64,000 nucleotides of DNA from Diprion similis (taxonomy: Eukaryota; Arthropoda; Insecta; Hymenoptera; Diprionidae): NCBI RefSeq assembly GCF_021155765.1, contig NC_060106.1, positions 14,348,031-14,412,030 on the forward strand. The letters run 5' to 3'. A program made the position numbers and the translations under genes. Below the pieces are notes generated by a model, which did not search any database, was not told the origin of the DNA, and saw only the letters and a list, made by a program, of their open reading frames with translations. Positions 12,761-24,416 of the stretch are shown here, piece by piece (positions within the stretch are counted from its first letter, which is position 1; each line of letters begins with the position of its first letter).

Positions 12761-15700
12761 TCAGGCCTGCTGTAATTTGGAAAAAATACGTTCATTTCAA
12801 ACAGGCTAAATAATTTAAGTTTTGTGTGCACAGGACTTGGCACTTCAAATGGCAAATAGTTTGTAATCACTTGGAGAGTGAATACCAATTAAGTGGACAT
12901 CTAGCTAAACCAAATGTAATGTCAATATTTGCATAGTTCGAAATAAATTCTTCGTATTCTTAGAGGAAAATAAAAATTTCAGACAACTTGTAAACATTGG
13001 TCTTACACTGAATGAAATTACATTACTTCAGCACTTAATTTCGTCTCTGCAAAGTACTCGAATTACCTCAGGAAAGAGAAAGTGGTCACGCACTGGTTGA
13101 GGCTGATCGTATGGTGAGCTGCTCATATATCCTGGTGATGGAGATTCACTTTTTTCAAGAACAGGTGTAATATTGGCATAGTTAGAAGTTGGCCCTGTCA
13201 TTGTACGGCCTTGTTCCACTAAAATGCTCCGATCTATTTTATAATACTCTTTTCCGCTACGTGGGCGAAGAGTTGTGGCCACCTGACGTCCGCCCAATCT
13301 GTTGACATAGTAATTTCTAAATAAATTGAACATCAAATAGACTTTGTCTATTTTCTCTTTTAAATTTACTTTTGCAAATATGTCTTACCTAAGATTGTCT
13401 GGAGTATCCGATGATGAATGTGAGGACAAAGATAAAGTTTCGATGTAATCAGACATATCCGATGTACCGCTGCTTGTACTGCGAGAATCTGTGTACGGTG
13501 TAGCAGACATTTCGCCTGGACTATTGAATCCTTTTGTGCCTTTGGGAACACACGCAGGTATGTCTCCTTCGGCAGATGAAGATTTTGTTGGTATTTTTAG
13601 TTTTTGAAATTGAAAGGAAAGTTCACGAAGTGGGTCACTGGATTTCGATTTCCTTGGTAGACTGTTATGGAAGCAGATTGGAGGGGTACTTTTATGGGAT
13701 ATTGATATCAAATGTCTTCTTGCTGAATTAGTGGTAATTATTGGTAGTTCGAATTCTCCAAATTCAGTTCCTCTGTGACTCAGAGAGCCAGTCGATACGC
13801 CGGAGTCGTTGCTGCTTGAAGAGTCCCGGTTGTGTCCCGTCTTTGATGGTACAGAAGATGAGCGGCGAATTTTTATTGAACATGGTTGAGTAGATGACGT
13901 GGACGTCTCCTCGCTGTCATGATAAGGTTTCGGCTCTGAATCCACGCACAAAGTTCGTCTATCCTTATTCATAAGTAACTCTTTATCAGCCTCGCTCGAA
14001 CACTTGTGAATTGTCAGATTCGAAGGGAACAAAGTAAGTTTTTCGTCATTCGTATAATGTGCAGATTCTGCAGAATAGGATCTCTTCCTTGCTAGTAGGC
14101 CAATATTACCAGAAGCCTCTGTGCTATTTGCTGAGTCCAAGACTCGGCGTTTGAGGTAGGGACTTGATAACATTGCTGATCCAGGTACTCGATATTCAGA
14201 TTCAGATCTTTTTTTGCTTCCTTCTATTAATTGGGAACCAGTCAAAGTTGGATTACTGCTGCTCTTTCCTGTGCTACAAATTCTGGATAGAACTTCTTTG
14301 GAACAAGCGTTATGGGCCGGTTGCATCGCTAAGTACCCAGGGTACGGTTTCTTCGGCATTTCTTTCTCTGGGTTCATCATCAAGTAATCATTCTCTCCAT
14401 CTTTTGCATGCCCACATTTGTTGCAGAACTTTATATTTTCATTCACCTCGGAAGCTTCCGATTCCTTCGAGTCATCAGCAAGCTTGACTACCTCATCTCG
14501 TGATATTCCCGCTTTGGCTAAAACATCTTTGCTGTTTTCATAGTGTTCTAAAGATTGGGTAAAATCAATATTTGCATAATTTATCTGCTTTGATTCTGGT
14601 TGCGTATCTATTACTGGTTCAATGTTTGCATAATTGTTATCAACTCCGGTACTTTCACTCTGACAGCCACACTTTTCTTTAGCAGTTTCAGGACCTTGAT
14701 CGTCTTCAGTACTTTTGTCGCTTGTTGCATATACTGCTATTTCTCCACTGGCATTCACAACCGGCATCTTGCCTTCACCAGACAGCCGCACCGGATGCAC
14801 GGCATCTAATACAATACCTGCCCCTCGACGACAGTAAGGTAAAACGAAACCAGCCCAGCTCATTACATTGTGACATGGACAAGCGGATGTACGTGGGGAT
14901 TGAGAAGTCAGCTTGGCAGGACAGCCACACTGCTGTAAAGCAACTGCTTGCGGTACAAGCGGAGTGTCGTAATTTGCATACATTTTTGGCAACGCAAGAA
15001 TTTCCTTGATTTTCCTGGGTGTATCATAATACTGATCAGTGGACGAAGTGCGTTCCTTAGACATTGCGTGGCGAATTATTGTTTTTGGAACATCATAGTT
15101 TTCATACGGCCCAGTTGTATTGGCTGTGTTATTTTGAACAGGTGGTGGTTTTGTTGGGCAAGTACAGGGATATTCTGGTGGCGGAAGCGGCATCGGAGGC
15201 TTCTTCGATTTTTTAATACACGAAGAATGTGGCTTCGGTGGTCTGGGAGGCGAGACTATTTGCTTAGGAGCAAAGCTCTGCGGGTTTTGAGTTTGGGAAA
15301 CTTTCTTAGACACGCAGTGGCACTCTGCCTGTTGCGACACCGAGTAATCACTTTCATGACTACTGCTGCTATAGGAGGAGAGCGACAGTCTGTCAAACGC
15401 TCGAAGTGGCTGCTGACAACCCCCGAGCGGAGCAGGACTGCTGGAGTGAGTCATTGCCGAAGTTGTACCTGATGTAGATGACTTGGAAAGGGTTCCCAGT
15501 TTGCTGATACAGCTGGAGCATCTTTCAAGGATTGAATTATTTCCTTGGACAATTGAGCAGCTGTGCCACTCTCCTGGTTGATCATTTAATTCTGATATGG
15601 AAGCATCCCGACACCCGTAATCACTGTCCAAATCTGTTTGCTGTCTACTTTCAGTGGAGGACCAGTACGGTGAGCCTTCATTTTTGCAACTGTCACACTG

Positions 15701-18700
15701 CCCTTCGTAAGATCCTGAATTATACAGCAATGATGGAAAGGAATCGCTAGCCCTTGTTTCGGATCGCGAATATTGCCTTCTGGGACTGTCACATGCTGCA
15801 AGTTCTCGAGCAGTTGGTCTCTTTCGTGTAGTAAGCTTTCCTTCAGCTGCCAATTGCAAGGTTTTTATAATGTCATCTCCTTGATCTGTAACAAGAACGT
15901 GCAGGCCTTCTCCGCGGCCACATCTTGACCCTCCCTCAAAACAGAATCTTCCTTCAACGACTCCGTAACGGCGAAGATGTGCAATTTCCCAAACTCCAGC
16001 AAGCCTTGGTGGTACTCCAGTGGTAATACAGAAGCGACGATTTTGTACGTGCATATGTGCTGGGCCGCTTAAAAGCTTTGCTTTTGTCGGTGCCGAGGAG
16101 ATGAGAATCAGGAATTCTTGATCTGAAGACAAATCGTTTACTTCGTCATGCAATTTGTTTTAATTACAGAGTATGAAAAAAAGGCAGATTCTTGCATAAT
16201 AAGTTGACAATAACAAGTCTCAAGGTGATCAATCTTTTTTTGTATAATCCCACTTGTCTAATCAGTAATTTGTTTGCCGATTCTACGTAAATATGAAAAG
16301 GAACAGTGCAAAACACGGATAGCTAGTGTTTTTGTTTTCTATGTCTTCAAATTTGGAATTCATAAAAGCTGCTGCAACGTCAATAATTCAATGAAGTATC
16401 ATCAAATGTAAATTTCAAAAGGAAAAAAAATATATCAGAACAATAATTTAGTAATAATAGAAACCAACCTTCGCCTAAATTGTTGGATATCTTGACTTGC
16501 CACTGTATTAGTCTCTCACGAGTATCAAAAGCAAGAACTACCGTAACATCTTGGCAAATAATGGCAATTGTGTTAGATTCTTTGTCAAGGGTAAATCCAC
16601 TTTCTACCCCAAGAAAGTGCTGCAAACTAAGCGAGGCCTTGGTTTGACCTTGTTTGTATCGGTCTTTGCTATCTCCATAAAGTTGTAAGTGTAAGCAGTC
16701 TGAAAAATACAAAATACGTTGCTAATTCTAAGTAGTAAAAACTTTATAAAGCTCGGTATATTGAAGAATTATTATGATATTAATATTTAATAACGGATTA
16801 TTATTTTCGTACCAACTTTAAGGATAAAGGCTTATTCTACATATTCATATTCACTTATGCACACATTCTTTAATAAAGAGAATTATTATGTTAGGTAAAT
16901 TGTAAAGACTTTTGATAAAACCGATTTGGAGAATGAATTGCTGTGGTAACACAAATATGAAGCAGACATACTGAGAGGCTGATTAAAAACACATGATTCT
17001 ATTTTTCTTTATGCTCCTAATGAGGCTACACTGAATGCTTACTGCAAGAAAACACAATACTGTTACACATACAGTAATTACTGCAGAGCTGCCGGCCTTT
17101 TGTTGTACTTTCAATTCAAGTCTAAAAGTCGTTTTCTATGAGTCAATTACCATTCCTCCCGAGCATTTTATTCATACTTCACGAGGGCGCATACGTTTCA
17201 ATGTTAAAATATAAGGGATTTTCCCACTGTTAACTACACCAAGAATGAGTTTTAAAGTTTTGTGATCAATTCTAATCAGGAAAAACAGATTAATAACAAC
17301 ATTGAGAATCACCAAAGTTAAGGCCTGCAAATGTCAGTGTCTCATTTTATGCAATGCTTGTTCTTGCATGCATCTTGCTGATGAAATCATTTGTTTGTAA
17401 ACAATGTGGTAACAACCAATTGTTAGTGCTCAAAATTAATGATGACAATGCAAACTAATAAATTGATTTGAGAGATATTTCGTAATAGGTTTTCGTGAGT
17501 AGCAAGAAATTTGCTTTATTGACGTTTTGATGAAAGATTTTTGTTTTTAGCTTTTAAGTTATCTAAAAGACTTATCTCTCAACTGAGATAGTATTCAGGA
17601 TATCCATAAATACACAGGTAGATATTATTGTAAGAAATTTGAAATTTTTCAATTGCTGATGACTTGGAATATTAGTGAAAAAGGCAGCTATGATAACATG
17701 TAAAGTGGGAAATTAATTTAATACCTCTTCAAAAAACATGTATCCTACTAATAATACAGACTTTGTATTTTTATATTCAATTTATTTGATAAACCTAAGA
17801 AACATATTTCCACATATTATTACCTGCCACAGGAGACAATTTTCTCATGACACACCACCTTGACTTCCACTGGAAACAAGAAATTGTTTTAAATCAATGA
17901 TCATTTTACATAACACACAATTTATAACAGGATAAAATCTTTTAGGTTTGAGGGTAAACAAACTTGTCCGAAGAATTTACTTAGTGAAATTCACAATATA
18001 TTTAAATGGAAAAAAGAAAGATGATAAGCTCACAGAGTAAGCAGGGCAGAGATAACGAGACACTCGACTGTACAGAGTTTTATATTGTTTCATTCAAGTG
18101 GTTAATCACAGATAATAACTTGCAACTGGCTTTTAGGTTCTGTTAACTATATGTGAAAAACAGGGCCATTAAACCAAATGACTTATTTACTTAGCGAGAG
18201 CGGTAAATTTGCTTTTCCATCGTAAGCTTGGTCCTATATCTGTTTACGATGTAATAAACATTTTTTCACTGACATGCGTTTACGAGAGAAGAGGCAGCAA
18301 AAAAATTCAAGTAAGAAAGGGTTTCTTGTATTTCTAGCAATCACCTGCATATGTTTATTATCGTGACAGGGTGTTTTTAAAACTCTGCATTATTATAATC
18401 ATACGGACTTTGAACGTTCGGTTGGCGCCTTTCACTAACTCTTCTCTCTCTCTCTCTCGCTGGTTTTCACGCAACACCATTTGTTGGTCCTGTTTTTTGC
18501 AACAGCAATGGAATGATTGAAAATGTGCAACCGGCGGCATCGAATTGTATCGAGTTTCATACATAGGCGTATCCGGGTGATTATACTAGGTCAAATAACG
18601 AAGGCTACTGTTCGATAGAATGCCTAAATACAATAGCCCTGGTATTTTATACCGTGTTCGGTGGCTTTGTTTTGTCGAAAGCGTCGCGTAGCGTATGAGA

Positions 18701-18858
18701 GAGTGAGAGAAGGCTTTGAACTAGAGGCGATGTGAGATATTCGCGTAATAATTTTCGCATAGGTATGTAAGCGGAAGGTTGTTGAATAAAACTAAACTCA
18801 CCTTCTTGCCGTCGCGAAACTTGACGTTTCCCTCGATAATGCAATTGTTATCCACCAT
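12761..18858 (-). CDS. Dok7: Dok-7-like adaptor: PH and IRS-type PTB domains with long phosphotyrosine-motif tail
   Basis: Minus-strand exons: 18858-18802, 17869-17824, 16699-16469, 16122-13389, 13298-13067, then a last exon starting at 12769. The N-terminus (VKFRDGKK, WKSRWCVMRKLSPVADC) and the PTB part (LLSGPAHMHV, WEIAHLRRYGVVEGRFCFEG, GSRCGRGEG) match the layout of vertebrate Dok-7, the cytoplasmic activator of the receptor kinase MuSK. Chico/IRS and Dok1-3 fit less well. The PH domain spans about residues 1-108 and PTB 112-205. The tail is much longer than in the roughly 500-residue vertebrate protein. It carries YDVP (Y454), YDTP (Y477, Y496) and a late YDQP, all YxxP Crk-type sites; YLMM (Y691) and YLAM (Y708), which are PI3-kinase-type; several NYANI repeats; and proline runs near 400-440. 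Total about 1,100 residues. The end is uncertain: exon 5 finishes in phase 0, and reading on from the best acceptor gives only Gln-Ala-stop, whereas another frame there stays open to 12676. Confidence 0.88.
16723..17823. other. Intron between PH-domain exons of the Dok-7-like gene
   Basis: This is AT-rich intron sequence between exon 2 (ends 17824) and exon 3 (starts 16699). No open frame, RNA gene or repeat was recognised. The donor at exon 2 reads G|GTAATA and the acceptor at exon 3 is TTTTTCAG. Confidence 0.7.
17870..18801. other. First intron of the Dok-7-like gene
   Basis: The first intron lies between the 19-codon first coding exon and exon 2. It holds a short CT microsatellite at 18438-18459 on the plus strand (GA on the coding strand), and nothing else that I can interpret. 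Open frames at 18358-18564 and 18647-18844 look incidental. Confidence 0.65.
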
Positions 18859-20288
18859 TGTAGAAGGCCACTAAACTTTACATTAGCAGCGCACCTTCAA
18901 TCACTGCCGGAATACTTTTTTTTAACACCGAAATACCGTCGCACCACACCGCATCGTTTAATTACAGTGATGAATTTCCTTCTTATTTGCATTTCATTAC
19001 TAAACAGGGATGATAACGTGCTCGCTAATCATCTACCGAAATCCATACCCGTCGCCGACCGACCTTCCATTTTCACTTCCTCGTACCACACTGATACACC
19101 ATACATAAAGCAACACCGAGGAGGCTGGAAAACTGCCGCATTCGATTCTCAGCTCGGCTCATGAATTTTGTAGTTCACCTTACGCGCCACGCGAGGGCAC
19201 TACTAATCGACATTGTAAAAGAACCAACATGAATTTGCACGGGTCGAGGCGTTAGTTGGTTATGCTTTATGACGTCAGACGGTGCGCGGCTGGTTGCCGA
19301 CAGGCAGGCGCTTAGATACCTTGTATTAAGATTTTTTAATCATCGCCTAAGCTTGTGAGGCGGTGAATTACGGAGCCCATAAAGCGTATGCAAGGAGACT
19401 AGCGTAAGTTAACATTGATAAACTGGAAAAATACGCGGTTATTATCTGTTTTAAAACTTTATTTATTAGACCAGGGAAAAGAATTACTTGCTAAAACTTT
19501 TTTTTCTTTTAGAGAGTTTGAGACAGCATAGCGAATGAAACCAGGTGACTTTCACAACTTGATAGCTTATAAAACAGCCGAGTCATTTTTTTGAAACATA
19601 ATAATTTGTAATTGAATTTATTTATTTCGTATACAAAATGACGTCTGTAAGATACAGAACGAAGAAATAACTTGTGTTACAATTACGGTTACTATTTTAC
19701 ACCGGACGGTCGTTTGTATCCATTCATACTATCAATTTTGACATCACGATGTATACTTATGGAACGTAGAATGAATTATGTACCTAATTTTCTTAGTACT
19801 CAATAAATGTCTCAAATCAATAACTCACAGTTATGAACGATGGTTAGGCCTGATAATAAAATTTTTATTTAAACCATAAAAATAAAAATCTGTGTGATCA
19901 GAAAGATCAAGATATGTCTAGGATAACAAGAATCTATAATCAGTACTAGGTGACGAGTTAAAATAAAATACTGGGATAGGACCGATCTGACTTATTTTAG
20001 GTACAAATACCTAACTACTGGGACAACTTAGGTTGGATTCTTTCTTCTTGGAATATATGTTTACTATTAAAGTGATCGCAAATATGGCATATTTGTTTCA
20101 TTGGATACGAGATTTGAATATCTTCGAATATAAAAATTCAGATGTCTACTTGCCTGGATGAAGAGCGAAATTATTTTAATAATTTATCAGCGAGTAGACC
20201 TTAACGATTTTTTTGGGTAGCGTCTCAATAAGCTCGTTTCTCATATTCCACGAATGACTGATCTGGATCATGATTTTTTAGTTTTTAC
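18859..20288. other. Spacer between the Dok-7-like 5' end and the nucleotidase 3' end
   Basis: Both flanking genes run on the minus strand. The right part contains the 3' UTR of the nucleotidase; the left part, about 18.86-19.3 kb, has more GC and should contain the promoter and 5' UTR of the Dok-7-like gene. No TATA box stands out. The plus-strand open frame at 18967-19164 is unsupported. An AATAAA on the minus strand at 19869-19864 is the likeliest poly(A) signal for the nucleotidase. Confidence 0.5.
19864..19869 (-). terminator. Candidate poly(A) signal of the minus-strand 5'-nucleotidase
   Basis: TTTATT on the plus strand (AATAAA on the coding strand) about 420 bases beyond the stop codon at 20289. 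Further copies lie near 19.62 and 19.47 kb. Confidence 0.4.
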
Positions 20289-23200
20289 CTACGTGCACCT
20301 GTTGATCAAAAGAGGTACGATAATCATAGTGATTGAATAAGTAATGTAGGATGCTCCGCTTTCGACAACGGATTCCGTAGTATCCGTTTCACTGAAAGTG
20401 ATCCTCCACTCAACTGCAGGATAAACAGGGCTGCGTAGTGTCAAATATTGGGCCACGACGTCAGCAATAGTATCATCTGCGATAAAAATGGTAAAAGTTA
20501 GATAACGGATTTCGTAAACAGTAAGAGAATTATTTTATTTAGCAAGTTTGTCTTGTCTTGAGAAGATCATTTACGGATCTATAAATAAGCAATCCCTTTG
20601 GGAGCCCTAGAGAATTATCAATACTTTTCAATTAAAATGACAGTAAAGAGAGAGGGAACTAATTTCTCACCAGTTCTTTTCACTTCCAAATCAGACAGCA
20701 TGCTAAATCCATCGCCACCTGAATATATGTAGTCATTTATTATTACCGAGTAGGTTTCTGTTTTATTCAGATCACTGTATGTAGGAATATTGCAATTGCC
20801 ACAGCGAACTTTGACGGAAACCACCTTGGAGTAAACTGGTTGGCTGAGATCATAAGCCACCTAAGTAGAAAAATATGCAATAGTTAGAAAGATTATAACG
20901 CTATTTTAATGTAAATCAAATTGTTACCTGAATTCCGGACACTTGTAGGAAACCACCCTTAGCATCTTCAGTCGGATCCCCAGTCATGTAGTAAACACTC
21001 CATTCCAGCATTGATATCAATAGCTCACCAGTCATAGCGACGATGACGGGTTGGTTACCGAATGGAAGAACAGTAAGAACATCCGCCATTGAAATCTAGA
21101 TGAAGAATACAAAAAATAGACATTAGGCGTTAACTGAAACACTTTATACTCAAAATTGTTTTTTGGTACACAATGATCAATGTAAGTCCATTAATTTGCG
21201 ATCATTCCTTAAAATGATAAAAAATAGTCTATCTACCATGATAGGCATGCCTAAAATGCGTACTGCTGTAATGTATTCACCTCAGAATTGGTACTGGCGG
21301 GTATGGAAGTTCTGATACTGCCGCTATTCATGACAGCAATCGGTGTATCCGTCCATCCATCAGATCCGTTGTACTGCCTGGAGACCTGATAGAAGTAAGA
21401 AGATGGTTTATAATTTGATGCCGAACGGGTAGAAAATAAATGTTTAAACCACTCACTTACGTAATCAATCATCGCGTCCGTCACTAGATTTCCCATATTA
21501 CACTCTTGGCGACGGCAGACATTGCCATCACCATTAAGAAGAACGCTACTAGTCCCGACATAGGTGATTGTCAAATTATCGATCGCCTCCCGCCAGTTCT
21601 CTAACTCTTCCACTACGTCTGCAGCCTGAATAAAAAAAATCAATCATATTCATAGAATGCCGCATGGATCATTGACTCAATTATTTCGTACCTGCTCGAC
21701 GCTCGAGTCAAGAAGAATAGGATTCCCTTCAATGTGTGTGAGGTCACCTTCGGAGTCAAAGGTCACGGAAAAGTTGCCGATGTACTTGGTGTACGCGTAA
21801 GCTTGGACCACGTAGACTATTTTGCCGCTACTCTGAGTTATCGCCGTAGGATACAAGCCTTCGGGGACTTCGGTGTCTGGCTGAGTTCCTAGAGACATAG
21901 TTAAAACATCAGTACTAATGACGCAGGCACTGTCAATCACAAACTTTTTATTCCATTGAGACGTGTATGAAAACCCATGCAGTCCATCATTATTATCGTT
22001 CAACTAAACAATGGTACCCAGAACTTGCAGACATTCTGCAAGTAGTGTGACCAGGAAAAGTTGGAAGAGTCGTTCGGCTTACCGTTGTACAGAAATGTGT
22101 TGGTATGGCCACCTACTACGAGATCAATATCCTCGACTTCGGCGGCGATTGTCTTATCCATCGCGAACCCAGAATGTCCAAGCGCGATTAGGATATTAAT
22201 CCCGTTCTCCTTAAGCCGTGCAGCTTCTTCAGTTATTGCCGCGACCTCTTCATCGAAGATGACGTCGTCTGTCGTCGCAAGGATCTTGGTTTCCGGGGTC
22301 AGATAACCGATGATGCCAACTTGCGTCCCATTAATATCGATGACCGTACTCTTCGCAAGTTTCGTAGCTCCGAGCTCCGGCTCGTTTGTCAAGTTTAAAT
22401 TCGCCGCAAGTACAGGAAACGTGACATTTTCGATGAAAGGAATCAGCCCACTGACGCCTTGATCAAACTCGTGGTTCCCTAGTGACTGCAATTATAAATA
22501 TCAAAGTTGAGGACTGCTTTTCTGCTTTGCTGGAGAGCAAGTGACATACAGCAGAGCATTCTTTGAACATTAAAGAACTCGTAATTTGAATGTTGAAGAA
22601 TTTGAATGCATAGTCTGACTGTCCGGGCAGAGCAGTCGAATTAATTTCGTAAAAACCCTCTATTACATAATTCGTTATTGATTGTGATCTTTGAACACGT
22701 AGCCAACTCCGAGAAATGATCGAAAATGGAGTTATCTCGAGGGCAAGTAATTGACATTCGAATTAAAACGTTGATCTCGCACTTTTATGTCATTAAGTAC
22801 TTTTGCAACGTCCGTCAACCATATATTGCTGGTCATCGAGTCGTCAAGCGAGAAATTGTGCCCCGCGGGGTACCCTGGTTATTATAACATTCACCACAAA
22901 TACATCTGTTATTTTACACCTGACACTATAATACGTGTTCTAATTATCTTTTCAAGTACCGCACACAGTCTAATCCAAATTATATACCTATCTCCAAAAT
23001 CTTATCAACAGGGTATCGCATTTGCACACATATTTAGTGAGAATACACAAGATGTTCAACACCTAATCACGTAGAAATTTCCTTGGTATCGCAACAAGAA
23101 TTGAGCGATGTTCTACAATAATTACTACTCGTGCCAAATACGACTTGTGTGGATTACACTCATATCTCAATTGGATCCCGTGATAACGGTTATCGTTTGC

Positions 23201-24416
23201 AGAATAAAAACCAACGTGGAGATGCAGCTGTTTATAGCTCAGAGACAAACGATCGTTGTAGGCAGCTCACCATTGCGTCTGGGTTCAGAAGGTTCAAGAA
23301 TCTTGCAGCAATTTTCCATCGATGAACGATGAACCAGATGCTACCTTGGTACGTGTCCCCGGCATCAAGGTAGAGTGTTGGGACACTTCCAGCTCGAGCA
23401 CTTCTGACCACTGTTGCCACTCGGCCGAAACCTCCTATGCACTCGTTGTTCGCTGCGTATGTATCAGTGCAGGTACCGAATAACGCTGACGTCTGTTCGA
23501 ACCTGGGTAACAAGGATTACGGATTAACTTAAATTACGATACGATAAACTCTGCGTCTTGTGTTTACACATAAATTTTTTAACTTCTCAAATCGGCTGTT
23601 CTGCACGTTACACGGTTTATCTTTTTTAAAATTAAACTTTTCGGCGAACATCCCGCCAACTTTTGATGACCAGCTGGCAGGCATTTTTAGACTCTTGACG
23701 TTTACCGGAATTTACATCAGTTTTCTTACTATGAGATTTAATGACCACGTACAGTTATTGCCAGCATAATGATATTTCGGGTAAACTTAATGGTTGGCTA
23801 TGAAAACTATCAATAGCTCGCGATTGTTTCATATGATACACAGGGCTGTTCCAAGGCTCTGTTAAGATTTATTATTACAGTATTAAGACTCAATCGTTGC
23901 GGAGTATACACATCATTTGACAACCAGAGGTTAAGAGGTACGACGTGCAGTAAAAATCTGAGCAGAGTGAAGTCCGCAAATGGTAATCTTTCAAAGTTAC
24001 CAAGACACTTTTTCTTCTACTTGTCAGAAACTTGAGTTTTATAATTAGATGATCTACTAGTAGCAGGGCTCTTAGGTTCTCTAAGTTATGCAAGTATAAA
24101 TAGCTTTGTAGTTCGTACTATACCTACGATGTGCCGGGCATGTATGTTACTTGTCACGCGGTTCGTCGCGTGGATCTCGAACATCGTATTCGCTCTTAAA
24201 TCACAGGGAACAACTGCGATCTTTTTCGTGAATCCGACGGAACGGTCGGTCGGTCTCTTCTTACCTCGAGTGCATGTCGTTCGTGTGGAGAACCTGCAGG
24301 TGCAAACCACCCTCTGCATCGCGGGTACCGGCGATCGTCCCCTGCACAGGGCTGGCGACGGCCGCCCCGAAGAGGAGTAGAAGCACGGCTGCTGAGTAGA
24401 CACAGCGGCACCGCAT
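20289..24416 (-). CDS. Secreted or GPI-anchored 5'-nucleotidase/apyrase-family enzyme (gene A), nine exons
   Basis: Exons 24416-24265, 23502-23271, 22485-22083, 21888-21692, 21625-21461, 21385-21281, 21095-20928, 20860-20671 and 20476-20289 total 1,800 bases (599 residues plus stop), all with consistent phases. Residues 1 to about 21 are a signal peptide. The metallophosphatase half keeps every two-metal-site motif: LHTNDMHSR (43-51), LDAGDTYQG, GNHEFD (131-136), LGHSGF and GGHTNTF (253-259). The substrate-binding half has GNLVTDAM, NSGSIR (usually NGGGIR), VLPFGN and GGDGF (522-526), whose Phe stacks on the nucleoside base in CD73-type enzymes. The last about 20 residues are hydrophobic (YSITMIIVPLLI) after a small-residue SGAS, consistent with a GPI signal. 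NVT, NLT and NGS sites suggest N-glycosylation. The enzyme should hydrolyse extracellular nucleotides; AMP versus ATP/ADP preference cannot be read from sequence. Confidence 0.93.

Noticed and set aside
12761..18858. Insulin receptor substrate (Chico) or Dok1-3 identity for the PH-PTB gene
   Set aside because: The N-terminal FRDGKKWKSRW and SPVADC motifs and the RRYG...FEGG.RCG pattern of the PTB part match Dok-7 better than IRS or Dok1-3.
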